Source of the DNA: Cypionkella psychrotolerans
GTDB lineage: Bacteria > Pseudomonadota > Alphaproteobacteria > Rhodobacterales > Rhodobacteraceae
Assembly: GCF_001294535.1 (NCBI RefSeq)
Contig: NZ_LGIC01000091.1
Coordinates: forward strand, 1-64,000
Direction: 5' to 3'
Length of the DNA stretch: 64,000 bases
A program made the position numbers and the translations under genes. Below the pieces are notes generated by a model. It saw only the letters and a list, made by a program, of their open reading frames with translations. It was not told the origin of the DNA and searched no databases. This document shows positions 54,903 to 63,628 of the stretch, piece after piece (position 1 is the first letter of the stretch; each line of letters opens with the position of its first letter).

Positions 54903-55307
54903 ATGCTCGACCACATCTTCCTGACAGTCAGCGACCTCGCCCGTTCCATCGCATTCTACGAGGCGGTTTTGCCGAAAGTCGGCATCACAATCCGGCACGA
55001 CTACGACGCGCCCTTAAACCTCCCAGATCACCCCGATCTGAAGGGCTTTGGCGCAGAGGGCCGCATCTTCTTCTGGCTGCGTCAGGGTGAACCCAGCCCA
55101 ACGGCACTGCATGTCGGCTTCATTGCTCATTCACAAGCCGAGGTCCACGCCGCCCATCAAGCAGCCCTCAAAGTAGGTGCGACTGAAATCCACCCACCCG
55201 GCCCACAACTGCATTACGACCCGCGCTATTACGCTGCGCAGGTCCGCGATCCCGATGGCTATAGCTTGGAGTTCGTCTACAAAAGCTGGCAGCATGCCAT
55301 TGTCTAA
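54903..55307 (+). CDS. VOC-family (glyoxalase/dioxygenase fold) protein
   Basis: The 134-residue protein is a single VOC domain: MLDHIFLTVSDLARSIAFYE at the first metal strand, LHVGFIAHSQAEVHAAHQAA for the second half, and AAQVRDPDGYSLEFVYKSW at the C-terminus with the metal Glu. VOC proteins include glyoxalases, dioxygenases and resistance proteins; the substrate is unknown. The ribosome site is weak. It stands alone after phoB. Confidence 0.85.
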   Translation: MLDHIFLTVSDLARSIAFYEAVLPKVGITIRHDYDAPLNLPDHPDLKGFGAEGRIFFWLRQGEPSPTALHVGFIAHSQAEVHAAHQAALKVGATEIHPPGPQLHYDPRYYAAQVRDPDGYSLEFVYKSWQHAIV

Positions 55308-55509
55308 AACCACATAAAACACCGCGCGTCATCGGTCTAAACGTGCTGTTCTGAGCAGTTTCACATTGGCACAAATACTCCGGGGGGCCGGGGGCTGGCC
55401 CCGGTCCTCTCATCGAAGTCCACGAAACCTTAACAGATCCTTACCGCCGCCCCATAACCTATTGATTCCCCGTGTACCCAAAACGGTCCCAACTCGGGAC
55501 CGCCCCAAA

Positions 55510-56457
55510 TCATAACCGCGCTAACCTCTCGGTCAGCAAATCAAAGAACCCCTGCGCATCCACATCGCCCACAAATAGCGCGTTCTTAGGCCGATCCGTC
55601 ACCCCCCACCAATCCGCCACCGTCATCCCCAAAGTCAGCTCTGACTGGGTCTCAATCTCGACATTGATCACCCGCCCTGAAAACAACTCCGGCTTGATCA
55701 AATAGGCCACCACAGTCGGATCGTGCAGCGGCCCGCCATCCGAGCCATATTTCTCCATATCGAACCGCTCAAAGAAATCCGCCCAATCCGCCGAAACCCG
55801 ACCGACCTCGGTTCCCATAGCCCGAAACGCCTGAACCCGCGCCTTGGTGGTCAGCACCTTGTGGGTCACATCCAGCGGCATCACCACCAAAGGCACACCG
55901 GACCGGAACACCAATTCTGCTGCCTCTGGGTCAACATAGATATTAAACTCGGCGGCAGGAGTGATATTGCCAACCTCAAAATAAGCCCCGCCCATCAGCA
56001 CGATTTCCTGCACCCGCCCCACCACATCCGGTGCCTGCAAAAACGCCTGCGCGATGTTGGTCAGTGGCCCCAGCGGACACAGAGTAACCGTCCCCGCAGG
56101 CTCGCGCCGCAGTGTCTCAATAATGAACTCCACGCCATGCTGATCCTGCAGCGGCATCACAGGGTCGGGCAAACTCGGGCCATCCAGCCCGGTTTTACCA
56201 TGCACATGCTCGGCAGTGACCAGTTTGCGCTTCATGGGACGGTCACAGCCCGCGAACACTTTCACATCCGAGCGCCCGGCCAATTCGCAAATCATCCGAC
56301 TGTTCTTCTGGGTCAACGCCAGTGGCACGTTGCCTGCGACGGCCACGATGCCCAGCACCTCGATATCTTCCGGGCTGCCGAATGCAAGCATAAGCGCAAA
56401 AGCGTCGTCTTGGCCGGGGTCGGTGTCGATGATGATTTTACGCGGGGATTGTGGCAT
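55510..56457 (-). CDS. Inosine/uridine-preferring nucleoside hydrolase
   Basis: The 315-residue enzyme cleaves ribonucleosides to base and ribose. The N-terminal calcium-binding motif is IIIDTDPGQDDAFALMLAFG (DxDxxxDD); further family marks are ICELAGRSDVKVFAGCDRPM, VTLCPLGPLTNIAQAF and GGPLHDPTVVAYLI with the active-site His and Asp. Base preference cannot be read from sequence. The gap to the next gene upstream on the same strand is about 120 bases and holds that gene's terminator. Confidence 0.9.
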   Translation of the reverse strand: MPQSPRKIIIDTDPGQDDAFALMLAFGSPEDIEVLGIVAVAGNVPLALTQKNSRMICELAGRSDVKVFAGCDRPMKRKLVTAEHVHGKTGLDGPSLPDPVMPLQDQHGVEFIIETLRREPAGTVTLCPLGPLTNIAQAFLQAPDVVGRVQEIVLMGGAYFEVGNITPAAEFNIYVDPEAAELVFRSGVPLVVMPLDVTHKVLTTKARVQAFRAMGTEVGRVSADWADFFERFDMEKYGSDGGPLHDPTVVAYLIKPELFSGRVINVEIETQSELTLGMTVADWWGVTDRPKNALFVGDVDAQGFFDLLTERLARL

Positions 56458-56520
56458 GGTCTGCTCCTCATTTTTCGGCCAGAAAACGCCATTCCCCCGA
56501 TCTTGTCCACATGGTCAAAA

Positions 56521-56542
56521 AAGAAAAAGGCGCAAAAGCGCC
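56521..56542 (-). terminator. Terminator after the iron-type binding protein gene
   Basis: On the minus strand GGCGC-TTTT-GCGCC is followed by a run of Ts with one C. It starts 34 bases past the stop at 56576. Confidence 0.8.
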
Positions 56543-56575
56543 CCTTTCAACGTCTATTTCGATCATGGGTTCCGA

Positions 56576-57583
56576 TCAGTTGTCGAAATCAACTTCCTCG
56601 ATCAGTTTCAACGCCGCCGGCCGCTGCGCAGCCACATCTGCCAAGGGCAAGCTGTCGGGCGTAAACTCACCCCAGCTTTTCACCAAGGCCGAGCGTTCCA
56701 CCCCCGGCTCGACCGGAAATTCGTAGTTGGTTTCGGCGTAGATCTTCTGCGCCTCATCCGACGACAGCCATTCCATCAGCTTCAGCGCCGCATCATGGTT
56801 CGGTGCCGCTTTGGTCATCGCCACGCCCGAGATGTTCATATGCGTGCCGCCGCCTTCAAACACCGGGAACACGATACGCACCGAGTCCGCCCATTCTTTC
56901 TGCTCGGGGTCAGCCAGCATTTGACCCAGATAATAGGTGTTGCCGATAGCAATGTCGCACTCGTTCGCCCAGATCGCCTTGACCTGATCGCGGTCCGCGC
57001 CATTGGGTTTGCGGGCGAGGTTGGCCTTCAGACCTTCTAGCCAAGTCTTGGTAAAGGCCGCATCGTGATGCGCCAGCATCGCCCCGGTCAGCGCCACGTT
57101 ATAATCACTGGTCCCCGAGCGCATACAAATGCGACCCTTCCATTTCGGATTGGCAAGGTCTTCATAGGTGGTGACTTCGCCATCCTTCACCCGGTCTTTT
57201 GCCGCGTAAACCACGCGCGAACGGGCGGTCAGGCCGAACCATTGCTTACCCGGATCGCGGTATTCTGCCGGAATATTCTTCTCCAGCACGGCGGAGTCGA
57301 CGGGCTGGGTGACGCCTGCATTTACCACTTCCGTCAGGCGGGCAATGTCCACCGTCAGGATCAGATCTGCAGGCGAGCGGTCGCCTTCGGCCACCAGACG
57401 TTCGGCCATGCCCTTGTCGACAAAGGCAATATTCACCGTGATGCCGGTTTCCTTGCTGAAGGCATCAATCAGCGGCTGGATCAGTTCGGGCTGGCGGTGC
57501 GAGTAGATATTCACCTCCTCGGCCAAGGCGGGCAAAGCGGTGCTGGCGAGCGCAAGCGCGAACAAGGAAAAACGCAGCTTCAT
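56576..57583 (-). CDS. Fe(III)-type ABC transporter binding protein, no permease nearby
   Basis: The 335-residue protein has a signal peptide (MKLRFSLFALALASTALPAL) and the layout of ferric-ion binding proteins FbpA/FutA: EVNIYSHRQPELIQPLIDAF at the start, ADLILTVDIARLTEVVNAGV, and tyrosines in the C-terminal lobe (AIGNTYYLGQM) that would bind iron. The permease and ATPase genes that usually follow are absent; nucleoside hydrolase and mazG flank it. Iron is the likely ligand but not proven. AAAGGA precedes the ATG. Confidence 0.85.
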   Translation of the reverse strand: MKLRFSLFALALASTALPALAEEVNIYSHRQPELIQPLIDAFSKETGITVNIAFVDKGMAERLVAEGDRSPADLILTVDIARLTEVVNAGVTQPVDSAVLEKNIPAEYRDPGKQWFGLTARSRVVYAAKDRVKDGEVTTYEDLANPKWKGRICMRSGTSDYNVALTGAMLAHHDAAFTKTWLEGLKANLARKPNGADRDQVKAIWANECDIAIGNTYYLGQMLADPEQKEWADSVRIVFPVFEGGGTHMNISGVAMTKAAPNHDAALKLMEWLSSDEAQKIYAETNYEFPVEPGVERSALVKSWGEFTPDSLPLADVAAQRPAALKLIEEVDFDN

Positions 57584-57683
57584 GGTTGAGTCCTTTTGTC
57601 AGGTATCTGGCTGCGCTTAAAGCGGAACCACCGGGAGGCGTCAATACCTGAGTAAATAACTTTTCCGCCGCGCACGCCGCCGC

Positions 57684-58544
57684 TTATCCAGCCTTGGCGG
57701 CCTTTTCTTCGGCCTTGGCGCGGTTCCACAGCGCATCCATTTCCGCCAGATCGCTGTCTGCCGGAGCCTTGCCCGCCTCTGCCAGCCAGTCCTCAATCCG
57801 GCCAAAGCGGCGGCTGAATTTGGCATTGGCGGCGCGCAGAGCGGCTTCGGGATCTACATCCAGATGCCGCGCCAAGTTTGCCATCACGAACAGTAAATCG
57901 CCAAATTCTTCAGTGACTTCGGCGTGGCTCAGCTGATCGCGCGCCTCAACCAATTCGGCAGATTCCTCGGCGATCTTGGCCACCACCTCATCGGTCGAGG
58001 GCCAGTCAAACCCCACCCGAGCCGCCCGTTTTTGCAGCTTGACCGCCCGCGTCAGCCCCGGCAATCCCAGTGCCACACCATCCAGCACGCGGGCGTTCTG
58101 CGCGCCGCGCTCGGCGGCCTTGATCCTCTCCCAATCCACCGTCTGCTGCGCGGGCGTTTTGTCGCGGCTCTCGTCGCCAAACACATGCGGATGTCGCGCG
58201 ACCATCTTGTCGGAAATCGCTTGCACCACGTCTTGAAAGCCAAACAGGCCTTGATCGCTGGCCATCTGGGCATGAAACACCACCTGCAACAGCAGATCGC
58301 CCAATTCCCCCGGCAACTCATCCCAAGCTTGCCGCGCAATCGCATCGGCAACCTCATGCGCTTCCTCAATCGTGTAGGGCACAATCGAGGCAAAATCCTG
58401 CGCGATATCCCATGGGCAGCCCGCAACCGGATCGCGCAGCCGCCGCATGATTTCCAGCAAACGCGCGATGCCGCCGTCCGGGTCACGCACAAGTTGATCA
58501 CGGACAAGTTGATCAGACGCGTCGTCAGAATGGGGCAGGGGCAT
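57684..58544 (-). CDS. mazG: Nucleoside triphosphate pyrophosphohydrolase MazG
   Basis: MazG hydrolyses NTPs and dNTPs to monophosphate and diphosphate, cleaning the nucleotide pool. The 286-residue protein has two MazG repeats; the first shows CPWDIAQDFASIVPYTIEEA, HEVADAI and LPGELGDLLLQVVFHAQMAS (ExxE and ExxD metal sites), the second EEFGDLLFVMANLARHLDVD. Near the N-terminus a 15-base tandem duplication gives DQLVRDQLVRD, an extra five residues. It is the standard two-domain bacterial form otherwise. Confidence 0.93.
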   Translation of the reverse strand: MPLPHSDDASDQLVRDQLVRDPDGGIARLLEIMRRLRDPVAGCPWDIAQDFASIVPYTIEEAHEVADAIARQAWDELPGELGDLLLQVVFHAQMASDQGLFGFQDVVQAISDKMVARHPHVFGDESRDKTPAQQTVDWERIKAAERGAQNARVLDGVALGLPGLTRAVKLQKRAARVGFDWPSTDEVVAKIAEESAELVEARDQLSHAEVTEEFGDLLFVMANLARHLDVDPEAALRAANAKFSRRFGRIEDWLAEAGKAPADSDLAEMDALWNRAKAEEKAAKAG

Positions 58545-58599
58545 TGCCGATCCCTTCCAGATAAGATTTGATCAAAGGCCAGCAAATCAGGAGATCCCC

Positions 58600-59763
58600 A
58601 TGCCCGTCCTCAACCGTATCGCCGCTTATGCCGAGGAAATGAAGGGCTGGCGCAGGCATTTGCATGCGAATCCTGAACTGTCTTTCGACTGCTTCACCAC
58701 TGCCGCCTATATCGTCGAGCGCCTGAAAGAGATCGGCGTCGATGAAATTCACCCCGGTATCGCCAAAACCGGCATCGTTGCCATCATCAACGGGCAGGGT
58801 GATGGCCCGACCATCGGTCTGCGCGCTGATATGGATGCGCTGCCGATCCAGGAAATCACCGGGGCCGAATACGCCTCCACCATCCCCGGCAAAATGCACG
58901 CCTGCGGCCATGATGGCCATGTGACCATGCTGCTGGGGGCCGCGAAATATCTGGCTGAGACCCGGCGTTTTAAAGGCCGCGTCGCGCTGATGTTCCAACC
59001 CGCCGAGGAAGACGGCGCGGGGGGCCGAGAGATGGTGAATGAAGGCGTGATGGACCGTTTCGCCGTCGATCAGGTCTACGGCATCCACAACGCGCCCAAC
59101 GTGCCGTTCGGGCATTTCCTGACGACGCCGGGCGCGCTTATGGCGAGCGTCGATACGGCTTATGTCTATCTGACGGGTAAGGGCGGCCATGGCGCGACCC
59201 CGCATGATTGCGTCGATCCGATTGTGGCCTTGGTGGGGATGATCTCGGCCATCCAGACCATCATTCCACGCAACATCTATGCCTTGGACGAGGCGGTGTT
59301 GTCGGTGACGATGGTGAATTCGGGCACCGCCTCCAACATCATCCCGGAAGAAGCGATGTTCGCCGCCACCATCCGCTGCTTTAAGCCCGAAGTCCGCGCA
59401 TTGCTGAAAAAGCGCTTCTATGAGATCGTCGAAGGCCATGCGAGCGCCTACGGTGTGCAGGCGCGGATTGACTACGACTGGGGCTATCCGGCGACGATCA
59501 ACCATGCCGATCAAGCCGCCTTTGCAACCGAAGTCGCCGCTGAAATCGTTGGCGAAACCTCGGTCGATGGCAATTCGGTGCGCGAGATGGGCTCGGAAGA
59601 TTTCTCTTACATGCTGGAAGCCCGCAAAGGCGCCTATCTGTTCATGGGCACTGGCCCCGGCGCGGGACTGCACCACGCCGCCTATGATTTCAACGACGAG
59701 GCCGCACCGATTGGCGCATCCTTCTTCGCAAGGCTGGTCGAACGCGCGCAGCCCTTGGCGTAA
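58600..59763 (+). CDS. M20 amidohydrolase (hippurate/N-acyl amino acid hydrolase type)
   Basis: The 387-residue di-metal enzyme has WRRHLHANPELSFDCFTTAA, LRADMDALPIQEITGAEYAS, MHACGHDGHVTMLLGAAKYL (metal His and Asp), MFQPAEEDGAGGREMVNEGV (metal/catalytic Glu) and GSEDFSYMLEARKGAYLFMG. It should remove the acyl group from N-acyl amino acids or related amides; the exact substrate is unknown. GGAG precedes the ATG. It is divergent from mazG. Confidence 0.9.
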   Translation: MPVLNRIAAYAEEMKGWRRHLHANPELSFDCFTTAAYIVERLKEIGVDEIHPGIAKTGIVAIINGQGDGPTIGLRADMDALPIQEITGAEYASTIPGKMHACGHDGHVTMLLGAAKYLAETRRFKGRVALMFQPAEEDGAGGREMVNEGVMDRFAVDQVYGIHNAPNVPFGHFLTTPGALMASVDTAYVYLTGKGGHGATPHDCVDPIVALVGMISAIQTIIPRNIYALDEAVLSVTMVNSGTASNIIPEEAMFAATIRCFKPEVRALLKKRFYEIVEGHASAYGVQARIDYDWGYPATINHADQAAFATEVAAEIVGETSVDGNSVREMGSEDFSYMLEARKGAYLFMGTGPGAGLHHAAYDFNDEAAPIGASFFARLVERAQPLA

Positions 59764-59864
59764 GGGCGCAGCGTCCCGCCGGATTTGACGATTTCGGCAA
59801 AGAAAATTAGCGCGGCAGCCTGATGTCGCGCTAAACTGCTCCTATCGTTTGAAAAGGAGTCATT

Positions 59865-60281
59865 ATGATCCGCCTCGCCTCTGCCCTTGGCCTGCTGGCA
59901 GCCCCCATTCTGGCAACATCCGCCTTTGCCGATGATTACCTCGCCTTCCACTCACCTTCCGGCAACATCCAATGCGGCATGTCCACCGGCGACTACGCGC
60001 AAGTGCGTTGCGATATGTCGGCGCTGACGCCAACTTACCGCCAAGCCCCCGCCAACTGCGAATTCGACTGGGGCAGCAGCTTTGCGGTCGACGCGGGCGG
60101 CTCGGGCTATCTCGCCTGCGTTTCCGATTCCGTCGCCGATCCGGGCGGGATTGAGCTCAGTTACGGCAAGTCGATCTCGCTGGGGCCGTTCACCTGCACC
60201 TCCGAGAAATCGGGCATGGAATGTAGCAACCTCGGCGGGCATGGCTTTAAGATCTCAAAAGCCAAGCAAAAGCTGTTCTGA
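59865..60281 (+). CDS. Secreted DUF6636-like protein
   Basis: The 138-residue protein has a signal peptide (MIRLASALGLLAAPILATSA). A small domain follows with six Cys: FHSPSGNIQCGMST, RCDMSALTP, ANCEFDWGSSF, YLACVSDSV, FTCTSEKSGMECSNLGGHGF. The SPSGNIxC pattern is what I know as DUF6636, likely disulfide-bonded in the periplasm; no function is known. GAAAAGGAG precedes the ATG. Confidence 0.75.
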   Translation: MIRLASALGLLAAPILATSAFADDYLAFHSPSGNIQCGMSTGDYAQVRCDMSALTPTYRQAPANCEFDWGSSFAVDAGGSGYLACVSDSVADPGGIELSYGKSISLGPFTCTSEKSGMECSNLGGHGFKISKAKQKLF

Positions 60282-60357
60282 AATTTGATCAAAAATCCTC
60301 TGGTGTTTTTATGCGCTTTGGCTATCTTGGCCAAATCATATTGACTGGAGATTCAAA

Positions 60358-61755
60358 ATGAACGCCCCCGCAAGTCTGCCCAACACATCCGCCTTCGAGA
60401 TGGACCGCGCCCATGTGCTGCACCCTTGGGCGAACTTTGGGCCGTTTGAAAAGGCCGGTTCCTTGGTGATCGCGCGCGGGCAGGGGGCGCGGCTGTGGGA
60501 TGAACAGGGCCGCGAGTATTTCGACGCCGTCGGTGGTATGTGGTGCACCAATATCGGCCTTGGCCGCCGTGAGATGGCCGATGCGATTGCCGAACAAGCC
60601 GAACGCCTCGCCTTCGCCAACCATTTTGTCGATATGACCAACGATCCGGCGGCGCGTCTGGCCGCGAAACTGGCGGAACTCGCGCCGGGCGATCTGAACC
60701 GCGTGCATTTCACCACCGGCGGCTCCACCGCCGTCGATACTGCCGTGCGCGTGGTCAGCTATTACCACCATTCCCGCGGCAACCCCGATAAAACCGACAT
60801 TGTGGCGCGGGAAAACTCTTACCACGGCTCAACTTACCTCACCCAATCGGTCGGCAAGCGCAACGGCGACCGTATTGAGGAATTCCGCTACAAGACCGAG
60901 GGCATCCACCACCTCTCCTGCCCCAACCCCTACCGCCGCCCGGATTGGCAGACCGAAGCGCAATTCTGCGATGATCTGATCGCCGAGTTTGAAGCGCTGA
61001 TCGCAAAAGTCGGTGCCGACCGCATCGGCGGCTTTATCGCGGAACCGATCCAAGCTTCGGGCGGCATCATTATCCCGCCGCAAGGCTACCTGCGCCGCAT
61101 GTGGGAGATCTGCAAACGCCACGACATCCTGTTCATCGCCGATGAAGTGGTCACCGCCTTTGGCCGCATCGGCCATTGGTTCGCCTCGGACGATGCCTTC
61201 GGGGTGCAGCCCGACATGATCACCTGCGCCAAGGGCCTGACCTCGGGTTATCTGCCCTTGGGCGCGCTGATCCTGTCGGAACGGATTTGGGCGGCGATGG
61301 CGGAGGGTGGGCACCGCTGGTTTACAACGGGCCTAACCTATTCCGGCCATCCGGTGTCCTGCGCTTGCGCGCTAAAGAACATCGACATCCTTGATCGCGA
61401 AGGGCTGCTCGCCAATGCCACGAAGGTCGGCGCCTATTTCAACACCCGGCTGAAAGACCTCGAATCCTTACCCCTCGTCGGCAATGTGCGCGGGCAGGGC
61501 TTGATGCTCTGCGTTGAAAACGTCGCCAACAAGACCACCAAAGAACTGCTCCCCGATGAGGTCAATGAAAGCAAACGCATCTCAGACGTGGCGGAATCTT
61601 TGGGCCTGCTGGTACGTCCCATTGGCCATCTGAACGTGATGTCACCGCCCTTGATCATCACCGAGGCGGAAGTCGATTTCGTGGTCGATACTTTGGAGGT
61701 CGCGATCCGCCGCGTCAGCGATGATCTGGTGCGCGAGGGGCACCGGCTGGGGTAA
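60358..61755 (+). CDS. Class III aminotransferase (putrescine/taurine:pyruvate type)
   Basis: The 465-residue PLP enzyme has FTTGGSTAVDTAVRVVSYYH (phosphate cup), ENSYHGSTYLTQSVGKRNGD, AEPIQASGGIIIPPQGYLRR, FIADEVVTAFGRIGHWFASD (ring Asp) and MITCAKGLTSGYLPLGALIL with the Schiff-base lysine. It belongs to the omega-aminotransferase group that uses diamines, taurine or beta-alanine with pyruvate. The agmatinase gene that follows makes putrescine a plausible substrate, but this is from context only. A 260-base gap with a dispersed repeat separates them, so cotranscription is unsure. Confidence 0.85.
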   Translation: MNAPASLPNTSAFEMDRAHVLHPWANFGPFEKAGSLVIARGQGARLWDEQGREYFDAVGGMWCTNIGLGRREMADAIAEQAERLAFANHFVDMTNDPAARLAAKLAELAPGDLNRVHFTTGGSTAVDTAVRVVSYYHHSRGNPDKTDIVARENSYHGSTYLTQSVGKRNGDRIEEFRYKTEGIHHLSCPNPYRRPDWQTEAQFCDDLIAEFEALIAKVGADRIGGFIAEPIQASGGIIIPPQGYLRRMWEICKRHDILFIADEVVTAFGRIGHWFASDDAFGVQPDMITCAKGLTSGYLPLGALILSERIWAAMAEGGHRWFTTGLTYSGHPVSCACALKNIDILDREGLLANATKVGAYFNTRLKDLESLPLVGNVRGQGLMLCVENVANKTTKELLPDEVNESKRISDVAESLGLLVRPIGHLNVMSPPLIITEAEVDFVVDTLEVAIRRVSDDLVREGHRLG

Positions 61756-61809
61756 AACGCATGGCGGGGTGAACCCCGCCCGACCCATGGCTGGCCAATC
61801 TCGAAGCGC

Positions 61810-61874
61810 TCCGCGCGGGAGTATTTGAGAAAGAGCAATTTCATCTTGGCCTAAACACTCCCGCCGGAGGCTCC
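61810..61874. repeat. Two dispersed repeat copies in head-to-head order (copy E)
   Basis: A forward copy (GCGGGAGTATTTGAG near 61815-61829, then GAAAGAGCAATTT) is followed at once by an inverse copy at 61841-61874. Read on the minus strand, that copy is CCTCCGGCGGGAGTGTTTAG then GCCAAGATGA, three mismatches from copies at 11031 and 48445. Together they make a long imperfect inverted repeat between the aminotransferase and agmatinase genes. Confidence 0.65.
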
Positions 61875-62015
61875 GCCCGAACACCAAATTGCACCCGCAG
61901 CAGGCTTGACATCCCCGCAAGCCTGCCGTCCTTTGAACCACCCGGATCCGCGCGTCTCCGGCTGGGGCTGCGGCCCGAGGATAAAGACGCAAGCGCCGTT
62001 ATCTCCGAGAGAATC

Positions 62016-62981
62016 ATGGCCCTAGAAGACGCTAAAACCGAAATCGACACCGCTTTCACCCGCACCACCCAGCGCGGTTATGCCTTTGAGAACGCATTCT
62101 CGGGAGCGACCTCATTCCTGCGCCGCAGCTACACCAAAGACCTGACCGGGGTAGATCTGGCCATCACCGGCGTCGCCTTTGACCAAGCCGTCACCCACCG
62201 CACCGGCACGCGCTTTGGCCCGCGCACGATCCGTGAGGCTTCCAGCTTGCAGCCCTATGATCCGCCCTACGGCTGGCCGACCAACCCGCTTGATGAGATG
62301 AACATCATCGACTACGGCGATTGCGCGTTTGACTATGCCAAGACCTCAGATTTCCCCGATACCCTCACCGCGCATATTCGCAAAATCTTGGCGGCGGGCG
62401 CAGGCACCATCACCTTAGGCGGCGATCACTACATCACGCTGCCGATTCTGCGCGCCTATGCCGAGAAATTCGGCCCCCTCAGCGTGATCCATTTCGACGC
62501 CCATTCCGATCTGTGGCCCGATGACGACATGACCCGCATCGACCATGGCACCATGATGTATAAGGCGGTCAAGCAGGGCTATGTTGACCCGACACGATCA
62601 GTGCAGATCGGCATCCGCACCACGACCGAGGATTATCTCGGCTTTAACGTCATCGACGCCCGCTGGGTGCATGAAAACGGCACGGCGGCGGTGGTCGCCA
62701 AGATCAAAGACATCGTCGATGATCACCAGACCTATCTCACTTTCGACATCGACGCGCTCGACCCCTCGGTCGCCCCCGGTACGGGCACGCCGGTCTGGGG
62801 TGGCTTACATTCTTGGCAAGCCGCAGCCATCTTGCGCGATCTGGCTGGCATCAACATGATCGGCGGCGATATTGTTGAAGTCTCGCCGCCCTATGACACC
62901 ACCGGCGCTACTGCCATCGCGGGCGCGCATGTCGGCTACGAATTGATCTGTCTCTATCATTGGGCGAAAACACAAAGATGA
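62016..62981 (+). CDS. speB: Agmatinase
   Basis: SpeB hydrolyses agmatine to putrescine and urea using two Mn ions. The 321-residue ureohydrolase has the metal motifs TLGGDHYITLPIL, VIHFDAHSDLWPDDD (DAHxD) and YLTFDIDALDPSVAPGTGTP (DxDxxDP), plus GTPVWGGLHSWQAA. The upstream aminotransferase could take the putrescine further. No arginine decarboxylase is in the window. Its stop overlaps the DUF1499 gene by four bases. Confidence 0.93.
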   Translation: MALEDAKTEIDTAFTRTTQRGYAFENAFSGATSFLRRSYTKDLTGVDLAITGVAFDQAVTHRTGTRFGPRTIREASSLQPYDPPYGWPTNPLDEMNIIDYGDCAFDYAKTSDFPDTLTAHIRKILAAGAGTITLGGDHYITLPILRAYAEKFGPLSVIHFDAHSDLWPDDDMTRIDHGTMMYKAVKQGYVDPTRSVQIGIRTTTEDYLGFNVIDARWVHENGTAAVVAKIKDIVDDHQTYLTFDIDALDPSVAPGTGTPVWGGLHSWQAAAILRDLAGINMIGGDIVEVSPPYDTTGATAIAGAHVGYELICLYHWAKTQR

Positions 62982-63433
62982 CCAAAATCATGACCCTCGC
63001 CGTTTTGATCCTGATCGTTGCGGCGGGGGCCATGGCGTTTGTTCGCCTTGCCCCGACCAATCCATCCTTGTGGCATGTGGCCCTCAATCCGCGCCCTCTG
63101 GATATCGCCACCCCGAGCCCGGATAGGGTCACCGCCTTGCCGAATGGGGCCTATGTCGATCTGACAGCCGCAGCCGATCAGACGCAGGCGCTGCTGGCCA
63201 AACTGGATGGCATCGCGTTGGCCAGCCCGCGCACCCTGCGCATCGCGGGCAGTGCGGAAACCGGGCGGATCACCTGGCAAACCCGCTCAGCGTTCTGGGG
63301 GTTTCCTGACTATACCACCGCCGAATCTACCCCCGAGGGCGTGACGATTTATGCCCGCCAGCGCTTTGGCAAAGGCGATTGGGGCGTCAATGCGGCCCGT
63401 TTGACGGCATGGATCAGCGCACTTAACGCCTGA
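62978..63433 (+). CDS. DUF1499 protein, membrane-anchored
   Basis: The 151-residue protein has an N-terminal membrane segment (TLAVLILIVAAGAMAFVRLA) and a DUF1499 domain with DPR-like and SAFWGFPDYTTAESTPEGVT, VTIYARQRFGKGDWGVNAAR. The family is widespread and of unknown function. Its ATG overlaps the agmatinase stop (ATGA), so it is probably translated with speB; no functional link is known. Confidence 0.85.
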   Translation: MTKIMTLAVLILIVAAGAMAFVRLAPTNPSLWHVALNPRPLDIATPSPDRVTALPNGAYVDLTAAADQTQALLAKLDGIALASPRTLRIAGSAETGRITWQTRSAFWGFPDYTTAESTPEGVTIYARQRFGKGDWGVNAARLTAWISALNA

Positions 63434-63628
63434 AACTGCGTTTGGTTCCGCTGAATCGTCCATAATTCGCCGATTGCGCGAAAACCTGCGGCGGATTCTC
63501 GCCCACAGATATTTCAGTTTGTTGAACTTTGTCACGGATCAGTGAATGTCTGCCGCAGCGCAGAAACAACTTGGATTAACCAAGGCCCTCTGCGCCAAAC
63601 AGAACACAAAAAGACTTGGGACACTCAC

